This document shows, one piece after another, positions 16,655-24,769 of a stretch of 64,000 bases of DNA (positions are counted from its first letter, which is position 1; every line of letters begins with the position of its first letter). The position numbers and the translations under genes were made by a program. This stretch comes from Clostridia bacterium (lineage in GTDB: Bacteria > Bacillota > Clostridia > UMGS1883). The notes below the pieces were generated by a model, which worked only from the letters and a program-made list of their open reading frames with translations, was not told the DNA's origin and did not search any database. Location of the stretch: contig JAFQQD010000031.1 in the NCBI GenBank assembly GCA_017411435.1, positions 35,777-99,776 of the forward strand, in the 5' to 3' direction.

Positions 16655-17850
16655 ATATAGGAAAGAAAATGTTCTGCAGGGTTTATCAGTGGGTGTTTCA
16701 TGCGGCACTTCCCGTTCTCCCCTACAGAGAACCTAAGATATTAAAAAGCACGGATGAAATTGCGCTTGAAATAAAAAAGCTCGGTCTTAACAGTGCAATG
16801 GTTATAACAGACGAATTTCTAAAAAAATCAGGGGCGACCGAAAGCCTTGAACTGTCACTTTTTTCAAAGGCAATCAAGACAGTTGTCTATGATAAAACAA
16901 GACCTAATCCCACAACAGACAATGTTGATGAGGCGATGAAGATTTATTTTAAGGAAAAACTTGAGTGCCTTATCGCATTTGGCGGAGGCAGTGCAATGGA
17001 CTGCGCAAAGGCAGTCGGTGCAAGAGCAAGCTATAAAGGACGAAGTCTTGACCGACTCCGTGGCGATTTAAGAATCTGGAGAAAACTCCCTCCGCTTTTC
17101 GCAGTTCCTACAACGGCGGGAACAGGCAGCGAGGTTACTCTCACCGCAGTTATAACCGATGCAGTTAAAAAGCATAAATACACGATGAATTCGTTTCCGC
17201 TTATTCCGCGCTATGCAGTTCTGGACGCGAAAAACACTTACACGCTTCCCCCACATCTTACTGCGACAACAGGCATGGATGCATTAACCCACGCAGTTGA
17301 AGCCTATATAGGAAGGTCTACAAGCCGCGAAACAAGGCGCCTTTCGGAAGAAGCGGTAAAACTTGTTTTTGAAAATATTGAAACAGCATATAACGAGCCT
17401 GAAAATCACACTGCGCGTACAAATATGCTCCACGCCGCATACAAGGCTGGTATTGCATTTTCAAAGTCATATGTGGGATATATTCACGCAGTAGCTCACT
17501 CTCTGGGCGGACAGTACAACATCCCGCACGGACTTGCAAACTCGGCGCTTCTTCCCATTGTCCTTGAAATATATGGTGAAAAGGTTTATAAAAAGCTTTA
17601 CCGCCTTGCGCTCTTTTCAAATGTTGCGACAGAGAATGACAGCGTTGAAGCAGGTGCAAAGAAGTTTATTGCAAAAATAAAAGAGCTCAATAAAAATATG
17701 AATATCCCCGAAAAACTTGACGGTATTAAAAAGGAAGATATTCCCATTATGGCAAAGCACGCAGATAAAGAGGGAAATCCCCTCTACCCTGTTCCTGTGC
17801 TTATGGACAGAAAAGAACTTGAAAAAATTTATTACGAGGTAGCACAATGA
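16651..17850 (+). CDS. Iron-containing (group III) alcohol dehydrogenase
   Basis: This 399-residue enzyme interconverts alcohols and aldehydes with NAD(P)H. The nucleotide-binding GGGSAMDCAKAVG lies near residue 110 and VPTTAGTGSEVT near 152. Metal ligands are in the region TTGMDALTHAVEAY near 208 and HAVAHSLGGQYNIPHGLANS near 272-290. These are the Asp and three His positions of the family. The start overlaps the MarR stop as ATGA, and its own stop overlaps the aldehyde dehydrogenase start in the same way, so the three are tightly coupled. Substrate is unknown. Confidence 0.92.
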   Translation: MNIGKKMFCRVYQWVFHAALPVLPYREPKILKSTDEIALEIKKLGLNSAMVITDEFLKKSGATESLELSLFSKAIKTVVYDKTRPNPTTDNVDEAMKIYFKEKLECLIAFGGGSAMDCAKAVGARASYKGRSLDRLRGDLRIWRKLPPLFAVPTTAGTGSEVTLTAVITDAVKKHKYTMNSFPLIPRYAVLDAKNTYTLPPHLTATTGMDALTHAVEAYIGRSTSRETRRLSEEAVKLVFENIETAYNEPENHTARTNMLHAAYKAGIAFSKSYVGYIHAVAHSLGGQYNIPHGLANSALLPIVLEIYGEKVYKKLYRLALFSNVATENDSVEAGAKKFIAKIKELNKNMNIPEKLDGIKKEDIPIMAKHADKEGNPLYPVPVLMDRKELEKIYYEVAQ

Positions 17851-19220
17851 AGATTGATGAAATACTTGTAAAACAACGAGGGTTTTTCGCATCGGGCAAA
17901 ACTCTCGATATAAAATTCCGCAAAGAAATGCTCAGAAAACTTTATAATGCAGTAAAGAAATATGAAAGCGAAATTAATTCTGCGCTCAAAAGTGACCTTG
18001 GAAAAAGCGATTTTGAGGGGTTTATGTGCGAGGTCGGTTTATCGCTTACCGAGATAAGCTATATGATAAAGCATGTGGGACGCTTTTCAAAAAGGAAAAT
18101 CGTTTATACTCCTATTCCGCAGTTTGTATCAGTAAGTTTCAAAAAACCCTCTCCTTACGGAAATGTGCTTATTATGAGCCCGTGGAACTATCCATTTCTC
18201 CTCACAATTGAGCCTCTTGCAGATGCGATTGCCGCAGGTAATACGGCGATTGTAAAGCCAAGCGCATATTCACCTGAAACGAGCAAAGTTATACACAAAA
18301 TCCTGACAGAAATTTTTCCTGCCGAATTTGTAGCGGTTGTAACCGGAGGGCGAGCCGAAAACGCCGAGCTTCTTGACAAAAAATTCGACCTTGTATTTTT
18401 CACAGGAAGCCAGAATGTCGGCAAAGAAGTTTTAAGACGCTGCAGCGAGCATCTTACTCCGGCAGTGCTCGAGCTTGGCGGAAAAAGTCCTTGTATCGTA
18501 GATTCTTCTGCAAAAATTAAACTTGCAGCAAAAAGAATTGTTTTCGGGAAATACTTAAACTGCGGTCAGACCTGTGTTGCGCCTGACTACATCCTTTGCC
18601 AGAAAAATGTTAAGGATACACTTGTAAAAGAAATTATATCAGAGATTAAAAAGCAGTACGGAGAAAAGCCTCTTTCCAATAAAGATTACGGAAAAATTGT
18701 AAACGAAAAGCATTTTGAAAGACTTCTTTCGCTTATAAATAAAGATAAGGTTGTTATCGGTGGTGGCTGTGACAGGGACACTCTTCAGATAGAGCCTACC
18801 GTTATGGACAATGTAACATTTGACGATGCCGTCATGGGCGAGGAAATTTTCGGACCCATTCTTCCGATTATTACATATGACAAGTTTGAGGATGTTTTTG
18901 AAATCTTAAAAGGCAGAGAAAAGCCTCTTGCTCTTTATATATTCTCGCAAAATAAAAAGCGCATTGACAGCGTTTTAGAAAGAATTTCATTCGGCGGCGG
19001 ATGTGTAAACGATGTTGTAATCCACCTTGCAACAAGCGAGATGGGATTTGGCGGTGTCGGAGAAAGCGGTATGGGTTCATATCACGGAAAGTGCGGCTTC
19101 GATGCGTTTTCACACACTAAGAGCATCGTTGATAAGAAAACTTTCATGGACCTGCCGATGAGATATCAGCCATACAACAGAAGTATTTACGGAAAACTTC
19201 TTAAAATGTTTTTGAAATAG
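17847..19220 (+). CDS. NAD(P)-dependent aldehyde dehydrogenase, class-3-like
   Basis: The 457-residue enzyme oxidises an aldehyde to an acid. The catalytic Cys lies in NCGQTCVAPDY near residue 240 and the general-base Glu in LELGGKSP near 207. FTGSQNVGKEVLRR is the cofactor loop, and MSPWNYPFLL is near 112. The short length and C-terminal end FLK without a long tail match class 3 / YwdH-type ALDHs, not the CoA-acylating type used in microcompartments. It is the last gene of the MarR operon. With the alcohol dehydrogenase it could detoxify aldehydes; that role is inferred. Confidence 0.9.
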   Translation: MKIDEILVKQRGFFASGKTLDIKFRKEMLRKLYNAVKKYESEINSALKSDLGKSDFEGFMCEVGLSLTEISYMIKHVGRFSKRKIVYTPIPQFVSVSFKKPSPYGNVLIMSPWNYPFLLTIEPLADAIAAGNTAIVKPSAYSPETSKVIHKILTEIFPAEFVAVVTGGRAENAELLDKKFDLVFFTGSQNVGKEVLRRCSEHLTPAVLELGGKSPCIVDSSAKIKLAAKRIVFGKYLNCGQTCVAPDYILCQKNVKDTLVKEIISEIKKQYGEKPLSNKDYGKIVNEKHFERLLSLINKDKVVIGGGCDRDTLQIEPTVMDNVTFDDAVMGEEIFGPILPIITYDKFEDVFEILKGREKPLALYIFSQNKKRIDSVLERISFGGGCVNDVVIHLATSEMGFGGVGESGMGSYHGKCGFDAFSHTKSIVDKKTFMDLPMRYQPYNRSIYGKLLKMFLK

Positions 19221-19223
19221 GAA

Positions 19224-19247
19224 AAGAGGATGACAAATCATCCTCTT
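19224..19247. terminator. Shared terminator between ALDH and tspO
   Basis: AAGAGGATGA-CAAA-TCATCCTCTT stem between convergent genes; it overlaps the tspO stop. Confidence 0.75.
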
Positions 19248-19722
19248 ATCTGTTCAGAATATAGATTGCAAGATTAAGATATGCCGCAAAAGTTACCCAC
19301 AAAAGATATGGGATTTGCAAATATGCGGCAAGCGGAGAAATTTCGTAGAATCTTTTTATCATTGTGATTATCAGTATCCACAGCAGAATAATCCATATAA
19401 ACGCAAAAAGATATGCCTGTAGGTTAAAGAATATTATACTCCAGAAAAAATTTACTGCAAGCTGGATAAGATATATGCCGAGAGCACTGCTTGTATCAAT
19501 ATCCTCTTCTTTCCCTTTCGCATACACAAGCGCGCTTGATATTCCCATCAGTGTGTAAAGAACAGTCCACACTATCGGAAAAAGAATCCCGGGTGGTGAA
19601 AGCGGTGGAGATATGATTTTATCATAGATATTCATATTCCCGCTTGTAAGAAGTGCGGAGAGCCCTCCTACTCCCAGCGCTATCAGGACTGAAATAACAT
19701 AGGGTTTGAGTTTTTTCCACAT
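19246..19722 (-). CDS. tspO: TspO/MBR family membrane protein
   Basis: This 158-residue protein has five transmembrane helices. PPLSPPGILFPIVWTVLYTLMG at about residues 39-60 is the family signature, WxxLY and later tryptophans form the tetrapyrrole pocket, and NFFWSIIFF lies in helix 3. TspO proteins bind porphyrins and related tetrapyrroles and are linked to their breakdown or stress signalling. AGGAGG precedes the ATG. It is transcribed alone, convergent with the aldehyde dehydrogenase gene. Confidence 0.93.
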   Translation of the reverse strand: MWKKLKPYVISVLIALGVGGLSALLTSGNMNIYDKIISPPLSPPGILFPIVWTVLYTLMGISSALVYAKGKEEDIDTSSALGIYLIQLAVNFFWSIIFFNLQAYLFAFIWIILLWILIITMIKRFYEISPLAAYLQIPYLLWVTFAAYLNLAIYILNR

Positions 19723-19801
19723 ATAAAGACCTCCTTTTGTATATTTTACGAAGAAAATTAAGTCATTAGTACATAATATAGTATATTTTTTATGAAATTC
19801 A

Positions 19802-19830
19802 TTGAAAACGGCTTTATATTGTGTTATAAT
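19802..19830 (+). promoter_or_regulatory. Promoter of the tsaE-tsaB operon
   Basis: TTGAAA, 17-base spacer, TATAAT. It rules out any tsaE start upstream of about 19837. Confidence 0.8.
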
Positions 19831-19867
19831 GACTGTATACGACTATATATCGTTAGGAGACTTAGAT

Positions 19868-20278
19868 TTGGAATTTATTTCACACAGTCCTGCGGAAACT
19901 GAAGAGTTTGCGTTTAATCTGGCAAAAAAAATAAGTTCGCCCCGTGTGATTTGCTTAACAGGCGACCTCGGTGCGGGAAAAACTGCGTTTACTCGCGGAT
20001 TTGCACGCTATTTTGGTATCGACAAGGGAGTAAGCTCCCCTACCTTTATCATAATGCACCGATATGTCGGAAGCGAGGTTATAAATCATTACGACCTTTA
20101 TCGTATCAGCGATTTTGATGAGCTCTGTGATATCGGGTTTGAAGAACAAATCGAAAGCGGAATTTCACTTATCGAATGGCCCGACAGCTTTATGGAGTTT
20201 TTACCCGAGAATAAGATTGTTGTAAAAATCACACGCCTTGGGGAGTGTGAGCGGCTTATTTCTATGGAGGATTTCTGA
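19868..20278 (+). CDS. tsaE: tRNA t6A synthesis ATPase TsaE
   Basis: I choose the TTG at 19868 (reads MEFISHSPAETEEFAFNLA) because AGGAG lies eight bases upstream and a consensus promoter occupies 19802-19830, where a longer frame would begin. That gives 136 residues. Walker A GDLGAGKTAFTRG lies near residues 34-46, the SSPTFIIMHRY strand near 60, and a Walker-B-like HYDLYRI near 77. TsaE drives turnover of the TsaB-TsaD complex that makes threonylcarbamoyl-adenosine at tRNA position 37. The stop is one base before the tsaB start (TGATATG). Confidence 0.93.
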   Translation: MEFISHSPAETEEFAFNLAKKISSPRVICLTGDLGAGKTAFTRGFARYFGIDKGVSSPTFIIMHRYVGSEVINHYDLYRISDFDELCDIGFEEQIESGISLIEWPDSFMEFLPENKIVVKITRLGECERLISMEDF

Positions 20279-20279
20279 T

Positions 20280-20963
20280 ATGAAGATACTTGCAATTGAC
20301 ACTTCAGCACTCACCGCTACTGCAGCCATCCTTGCAGACGGGAAGCTCATCTCTGAAATCAGCACGACAACAGCGCTTAACCATTCGGTTACCGTTATGC
20401 CGATGATTGACGAGCTTCTTAAAAAAGTTAATATGGACATATCCGAAATTGACCTTTTTGCCTGCAGCGAGGGACCCGGTTCTTTTACAGGACTTCGTAT
20501 AGGCATCGGTACTGTAAAAGGGCTTGCCTATGGGCTTTCCAAAAAGGTAGTCGGGGTTTCGACTCTTCTGGCACTTGCGCACAATATTTCCTGCACGGAC
20601 CTTGTTATAGCACCCATTATGGATGCAAGGCGCAGTCAGGTGTATAACGCACTTTATAAGTATGTAGAGGGGAATCTTACCGAGATTACTCCCCCCCGGG
20701 CACTTTCTGTTGAAGAATTGTGTGATGAGATTTCTGAAAAGACAATTTTTGTCGGCGATGGAGTTTTAGCGTACAAGGATAAGATTTCAGAATTTCTGGG
20801 CGATAAGGCTGTTTTTGCATCTCCGCAGAATATGCTTCAGCGAGCAGGCAGTGTTGCCTATGCCGCACTTTATAAAGAGCCCATTGATGCCGAGGCACTT
20901 ACTGCAGTTTATCTTCGCAAGCCTCAGGCAGAGCGTGAAAGAGAAGAAAAAGAAGCTTTATAA
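20280..20963 (+). CDS. tsaB: tRNA t6A synthesis protein TsaB
   Basis: The start is ATG 20280 (MKILAIDTSALTATAAI), just after the tsaE stop, with GGAGG upstream. This yields 227 residues. The ASKHA-fold signature SEGPGSFTGLRIGIGTVKGL at about 60-80 is diagnostic. TsaB scaffolds TsaD for t6A modification of tRNAs reading ANN codons. No rimI or tsaD follows; tsaD must be elsewhere. It is the second gene of the plus-strand housekeeping operon. Confidence 0.93.
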   Translation: MKILAIDTSALTATAAILADGKLISEISTTTALNHSVTVMPMIDELLKKVNMDISEIDLFACSEGPGSFTGLRIGIGTVKGLAYGLSKKVVGVSTLLALAHNISCTDLVIAPIMDARRSQVYNALYKYVEGNLTEITPPRALSVEELCDEISEKTIFVGDGVLAYKDKISEFLGDKAVFASPQNMLQRAGSVAYAALYKEPIDAEALTAVYLRKPQAEREREEKEAL

Positions 20964-20983
20964 ATAGAAAGGATATGATACAT

Positions 20984-21421
20984 ATGAAAATTGCAATGGC
21001 GGCAGACCACGGCGGTTATGAACTGAAGAACATTCTTAGGGATTATCTTGAAGGCAAAGGACACGAAATTATAAACCTTGGCACAGATTCTCCGGAAAGT
21101 GTTGATTACCCCGATTATGCAAAGGCGTGTTGCGATGAAGTAATCGCAAAAAGAGTGGATTTCGGCATACTGGTATGCGGAAGCGGTGTAGGTATTTCCA
21201 TCGCGGCTAACAAGATTGACGGTATCCGCTGCGCGCTCTGTCCTTCAAAGGAGATTGCTCCCCTCACAAAGCAGCACAATAACGCCAATGTAATTGCACT
21301 TGGCGGCAGATTTACTGCTCCCGATGAAGCAAAGGCAATTGTCGATGCATATATGGCAGCCGAATATGAAGGCGGCAGACATCAGGGTAGAATTGATAAA
21401 ATTACAGCACTTGAAAAGTAA
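20984..21421 (+). CDS. rpiB: Ribose-5-phosphate isomerase B / LacAB-type isomerase
   Basis: I prefer ATG 20984 (MKIAMAADHGGYELKN), ten bases after GAAAGGA; the in-frame ATG at 20975 is too close to it. The 145-residue protein has the AADHGG motif at residues 6-11, the catalytic-Cys segment VCGSGVGISIAANK near 64-77, and HNNANVIALGGR near 100. It interconverts ribose 5-phosphate and ribulose 5-phosphate in the pentose phosphate pathway. It sits between tsaB and nrdR and is probably co-transcribed. Confidence 0.93.
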   Translation: MKIAMAADHGGYELKNILRDYLEGKGHEIINLGTDSPESVDYPDYAKACCDEVIAKRVDFGILVCGSGVGISIAANKIDGIRCALCPSKEIAPLTKQHNNANVIALGGRFTAPDEAKAIVDAYMAAEYEGGRHQGRIDKITALEK

Positions 21422-21455
21422 TAAACTTACATAAATAGTTTTAGGAGGGATTTTT

Positions 21456-21914
21456 ATGCGTTGTCCGTTCTGCGGATACGATGACAGCAAGGTTATAGAC
21501 TCCCGCCCCACAGATGAAGGTGTGGCAATCAGAAGAAGGCGCGAATGTATCGAATGTGCTCAAAGATTCACCACTTATGAAAAGGTAGAAAGTCTGCCTA
21601 TTATTGTTATCAAAAAGGACAAAAACCGCGAACTGTTCAGCCGTGAAAAACTTCTTGCAGGTCTTACACGCGCTTGCGAAAAGCGTCCTGTTGAAACAAG
21701 TACTCTTGACCGTCTTGTAGATAAGATTGAGTCAGATTTGCAAAACACACTAAAGCGTGAGGTTTCCAGTAAGGAAATTGGCGAGAAAGTTATGGAAGGA
21801 CTGCGCGATATTGACGAGGTTGCATATGTACGCTTTGCATCTGTTTACCGTCAGTTCAAGGATGTAACAACTTTCATAAATGAAATCAACAAGCTCCTCA
21901 CGGATAAAGACTAA
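21456..21914 (+). CDS. nrdR: Ribonucleotide reductase regulator NrdR
   Basis: The 152-residue protein begins with a zinc ribbon ([17 protein letters not shown] and [12 protein letters not shown], four cysteines). An ATP-cone domain from about residue 46 follows ([20 protein letters not shown]). NrdR senses ATP/dATP and represses nrd genes through NrdR boxes. Its length is normal. AGGAGGG precedes the ATG. No nrd gene lies in the window. Confidence 0.97.
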   Translation: MRCPFCGYDDSKVIDSRPTDEGVAIRRRRECIECAQRFTTYEKVESLPIIVIKKDKNRELFSREKLLAGLTRACEKRPVETSTLDRLVDKIESDLQNTLKREVSSKEIGEKVMEGLRDIDEVAYVRFASVYRQFKDVTTFINEINKLLTDKD

Positions 21915-21940
21915 TTCTAAATTACGATAGGAGTAAAAAA

Positions 21941-23599
21941 ATGGCTATTAAGTATTATGATGTGCAACCTTTCTCATCTCTCCGCGAGATGCTTGAACTT
22001 GCCAAAAATGAATCAGGCGAAAAGATTGCATATATGTTCAAGAACAAGGATAAGGAAGTTTGCGAAAAAACTTACGCAGAATTTTACGAGGATGTCTATT
22101 CACTCGGCACTGCACTTGCTGATATGGGCGTTTCCAAAAATCATATTGCCTGCATCGGTGAAAACAGTTATAAGTGGATTAATACATACCTTTCTGTACT
22201 TCTTTCAGACAGTGTATTTGTTGGTATTGACAAGGAACTTCCCGAAAGCGATTACCTTCATGTTATGACAGACAGTGACTCTAATGTCATTTTCTATCAG
22301 GGCAAATTTGAAGAATCACTTAAGGCAAATCGAGAAACACTTTCAAATGTTAAGTATTTCATAGGTTTTGACCGTGAAGAAAATGAGGACGAATTCCTTT
22401 CCTTTAATCTTCTCCTTGAAAAAGGCCGCGAGCTCTATAAGGGCGGAAATACAGCTTTTGTTGATATGAAAAACGAACTTGAAGAAATGAAGATGCTCGT
22501 TTACACATCAGGCACAACAGGTCTTTCAAAGGGTGTAATGCTCAGCGAGAAAAACCTTATTTCTCTTGTTTACCACGGACTTCGCACCTCAACAATTTAC
22601 ACAAAGTGTCTTTCAATTCTTCCCTATCATCATACATACGAAGCGGTTTGCGGTATCCTTGTAGGAATCCATCACAGAGTCACTCTCTGCATCAATGAAA
22701 GCCTTCGTGCAATCGCGAAGAATCTTCAACTTTACAAACCCGACTATATGTATGTGGTACCCGCAGTTGCGCTCGCACTTCACAAAAATGTTCTTAAGAA
22801 TGCTGAAAAGCAGGGGAAACTTAAACTTATGCTTACTATGATGAAGGTCAGCAACGCTCTTCGTAAGGTTGGTATTGACCTTCGCAGAAAGCTTTTCGCA
22901 TCTGTTCATGAGGGATTGGGCGGAAACCTTCTTGAGGTTGTCTGCGGCGGTGCGCCTATTCCCGTTGATACTGCATATTTCTTTGATGCAATCGGTGTTA
23001 TGATTCTTAACGGCTACGGTATTACAGAGTGTTCTCCTCTTGTAAGTGTTAACTCCCCCCTTGACAGCGACTACCGTACAGTAGGATATCTCCTTCCCTG
23101 CCTTGAAGTGAATATTGATGAGCCTGACAGTGACGGAATCGGCGAAATCTGTGTTAAGGGCGATACTGTAATGCTCGGCTACTACAAAAAGCCCGAGCAG
23201 ACTGCAGAGGTTATCGTGGACGGTTGGTTCCATACAGGCGACTACGGTTACATAAATAAGAAGGGGCAACTTCTTATCACAGGAAGAAAGAAGAACATCA
23301 TCGTTCTTGACAATGGCAAAAACATCTACCCTGAAGAAATTGAAAAGTATATCTATATGCTTCCTTATGTTAAGGATGCGGTTGTGTACGATTCCAAGGA
23401 TGGCGACAAGCTTATCCTCTGCGCTGAAATTTATCCTGACCCCGAACTTATGGGAGATGCAGATGTAAATGCAGATGTTTGCAAAGTACTTGCCGACCTT
23501 CCCTCTTACAAGCAGATTACAAAGATTGTAATGCGTGATACTGAATTCCCCAAGAACGCATCACAGAAAATCGTAAGAGGCAAGATTGAAAAGAAATAA
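21941..23599 (+). CDS. AMP-forming long-chain acyl-CoA synthetase-like enzyme
   Basis: This 552-residue enzyme belongs to the adenylate-forming superfamily. P-loop YTSGTTGLSKGVMLSEKN lies near residues 188-205, NGYGITECSPLVS near 349, TGDYGY near 427, and GRKKNIIVLDNGKNIYPEE near 446. The final Lys region is SQKIVRGKIEKK. The FAA1-type pattern suggests activation of a fatty acid or other carboxylate with ATP and CoA. AGGAG lies upstream of the ATG. It is last in the housekeeping operon and a strong terminator follows. Confidence 0.88.
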   Translation: MAIKYYDVQPFSSLREMLELAKNESGEKIAYMFKNKDKEVCEKTYAEFYEDVYSLGTALADMGVSKNHIACIGENSYKWINTYLSVLLSDSVFVGIDKELPESDYLHVMTDSDSNVIFYQGKFEESLKANRETLSNVKYFIGFDREENEDEFLSFNLLLEKGRELYKGGNTAFVDMKNELEEMKMLVYTSGTTGLSKGVMLSEKNLISLVYHGLRTSTIYTKCLSILPYHHTYEAVCGILVGIHHRVTLCINESLRAIAKNLQLYKPDYMYVVPAVALALHKNVLKNAEKQGKLKLMLTMMKVSNALRKVGIDLRRKLFASVHEGLGGNLLEVVCGGAPIPVDTAYFFDAIGVMILNGYGITECSPLVSVNSPLDSDYRTVGYLLPCLEVNIDEPDSDGIGEICVKGDTVMLGYYKKPEQTAEVIVDGWFHTGDYGYINKKGQLLITGRKKNIIVLDNGKNIYPEEIEKYIYMLPYVKDAVVYDSKDGDKLILCAEIYPDPELMGDADVNADVCKVLADLPSYKQITKIVMRDTEFPKNASQKIVRGKIEKK

Positions 23600-23611
23600 C
23601 ACATTCATAAC

Positions 23612-23647
23612 AAAATCCCATCAGATTGAAAATCTGATGGGATTTTT
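23612..23647 (+). terminator. Terminator after the acyl-CoA synthetase
   Basis: AAATCCCATCAGATT, a three-base loop, and its complement followed by T5. Confidence 0.9.
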
Positions 23648-23661
23648 GTTTATGCTCAATT

Positions 23662-23943
23662 TTATTTTTCATCATATTCTGATTGTTCTTCCGAAGGCTT
23701 AAAGAACCCACATTCTTTACCGTCTCTTCCGGCAAGAAAGGGACAAACTTCTGAATGCTCATCAATTTCGTAATTTGCCTTTCCTACTGCGCATTTTTCG
23801 CACCTTTGCTTTTCCTTTGAAGGAGATTCTTCGTCAATTTGTTCGACAACCTTTTCTTCAGTGGAAAATAACAGATTGATTACTTTCTTCACTGCAAGCA
23901 AAAAAATAATAAACAATAATACTATTAATACTGTATTTGCCAT
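23662..23943 (-). CDS. Single-span membrane protein with a Cys-rich tail
   Basis: The product has 93 residues. One N-terminal transmembrane helix (residues 4-25) is followed by an acidic linker and a small domain with CEKCAVGKANYEI, EVCPFL and KECGFF. The four or five cysteines could bind a metal. I do not recognise the family. GGAGGG precedes the ATG, and the gene follows another membrane protein gene by 15 bases, so the two are probably an operon. Confidence 0.55.
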   Translation of the reverse strand: MANTVLIVLLFIIFLLAVKKVINLLFSTEEKVVEQIDEESPSKEKQRCEKCAVGKANYEIDEHSEVCPFLAGRDGKECGFFKPSEEQSEYDEK

Positions 23944-23958
23944 TTTTACCCTCCTTTA

Positions 23959-24507
23959 TTACTTGTTGCTGTCCTCACTTTTTTTGAGTACAACCACATC
24001 CGAAGCTATCTTCATTTCAGGAGGTAAATTTTCAAATGAATCATTTATTTCCTCAATCTCTTCCTGCACCCAACCCATATTTATCGGGGAGAGAAATATA
24101 GTAACCATAATCACTGCATAGAACAGCAGAATTGACATTTCTCCCGATATTCCCAGATTGGTAAATCCGCCCAGATATGTCGCTAAGAAAAGCCATGAAT
24201 ATAATTCTTCCGGAATGAAATTGTATGAAATTAAACTTATAAGTATAAACAAAGCTGTTGCACACAGATTTACGGCAAGGTAAATTTTCTTTTCCGCCAC
24301 TACCACAAAAAAACCTCGAAGCCTAAATACATTCCATATGAGATATATTATTGGAAGTATCATCAGCGTTATATCTCGCTGGTGGCTTTCAACAGGCATA
24401 TATTTCGTTGATGTACAAAGGTAGCACACTAATGCGGACATAAAAACTGAACCTAAAAGCATTTCGCCTAATCGGTAAAATATCGCAATTATATCCTCTT
24501 TTGTCAT
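23959..24507 (-). CDS. Multi-spanning membrane protein of unknown function
   Basis: The protein has 182 residues with about four to five hydrophobic helices (about 10-30, 45-62, 70-97, 105-120, 122-140). It ends in an acidic soluble tail (QEEIEEINDSFENLPPEMK). I recognise no family. AAGGAG lies upstream of the ATG. It is first of two minus-strand genes with the small Cys-rich protein. Confidence 0.5.
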   Translation of the reverse strand: MTKEDIIAIFYRLGEMLLGSVFMSALVCYLCTSTKYMPVESHQRDITLMILPIIYLIWNVFRLRGFFVVVAEKKIYLAVNLCATALFILISLISYNFIPEELYSWLFLATYLGGFTNLGISGEMSILLFYAVIMVTIFLSPINMGWVQEEIEEINDSFENLPPEMKIASDVVVLKKSEDSNK

Positions 24508-24566
24508 TGTCTTTCTCCTTGTGGATTAACTGAAAAAAGTATCTTCCTTTTTTAACGGTTAAAGCA

Positions 24567-24598
24567 TTTGTGCAAGGAGTGAAAACTCCTTGCACAAA
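24567..24598 (-). terminator. Hairpin after the 45-residue peptide gene
   Basis: TTTGTGCAAGGAGT, a four-base loop and its perfect complement. It follows the peptide gene and probably ends the surface-protein transcript. Confidence 0.7.
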
Positions 24599-24613
24599 TA
24601 TGCAATTCAGTTA

Positions 24614-24751
24614 TTATAAAATAGGAGTTTCGTACTGTCCGCCGTCTTCAATATCACTTCCGCCTTCTCCGGGAAGATCAGTTGCTGATGTCTGGATAAC
24701 ATCCACAAGATCAAACTGCATCGTTTCAATTTCAGGTTTTGTGTACTTCAT
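24614..24751 (-). CDS. 45-residue peptide of the KPEIE/DVI-TS type
   Basis: The start is MKYTKPEIETMQFDLVDVIQ, followed by TSATDLPGEGG and an acidic Gly-rich end. It has no signal peptide. AAGGAGG seven bases before the ATG marks a real gene. Clostridia encode many short peptides with this K-P-x-x-E ... DVI-T-S pattern, usually left as hypothetical. A leader half (KPEIE to DVIQTS) and a variable Gly/acidic half would also fit a modified-peptide precursor, but no maturation enzyme is nearby. It lies 18 bases after the giant surface-protein gene on the same transcript. Confidence 0.7.
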   Translation of the reverse strand: MKYTKPEIETMQFDLVDVIQTSATDLPGEGGSDIEDGGQYETPIL

Positions 24752-24769
24752 AATAATTTTCCTCCTTCC

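Noticed and set aside
22613..23269. 218-codon minus-strand open frame
   Set aside because: It lies fully inside the acyl-CoA synthetase gene on the other strand, has no ribosome site, and its translation has no family pattern.
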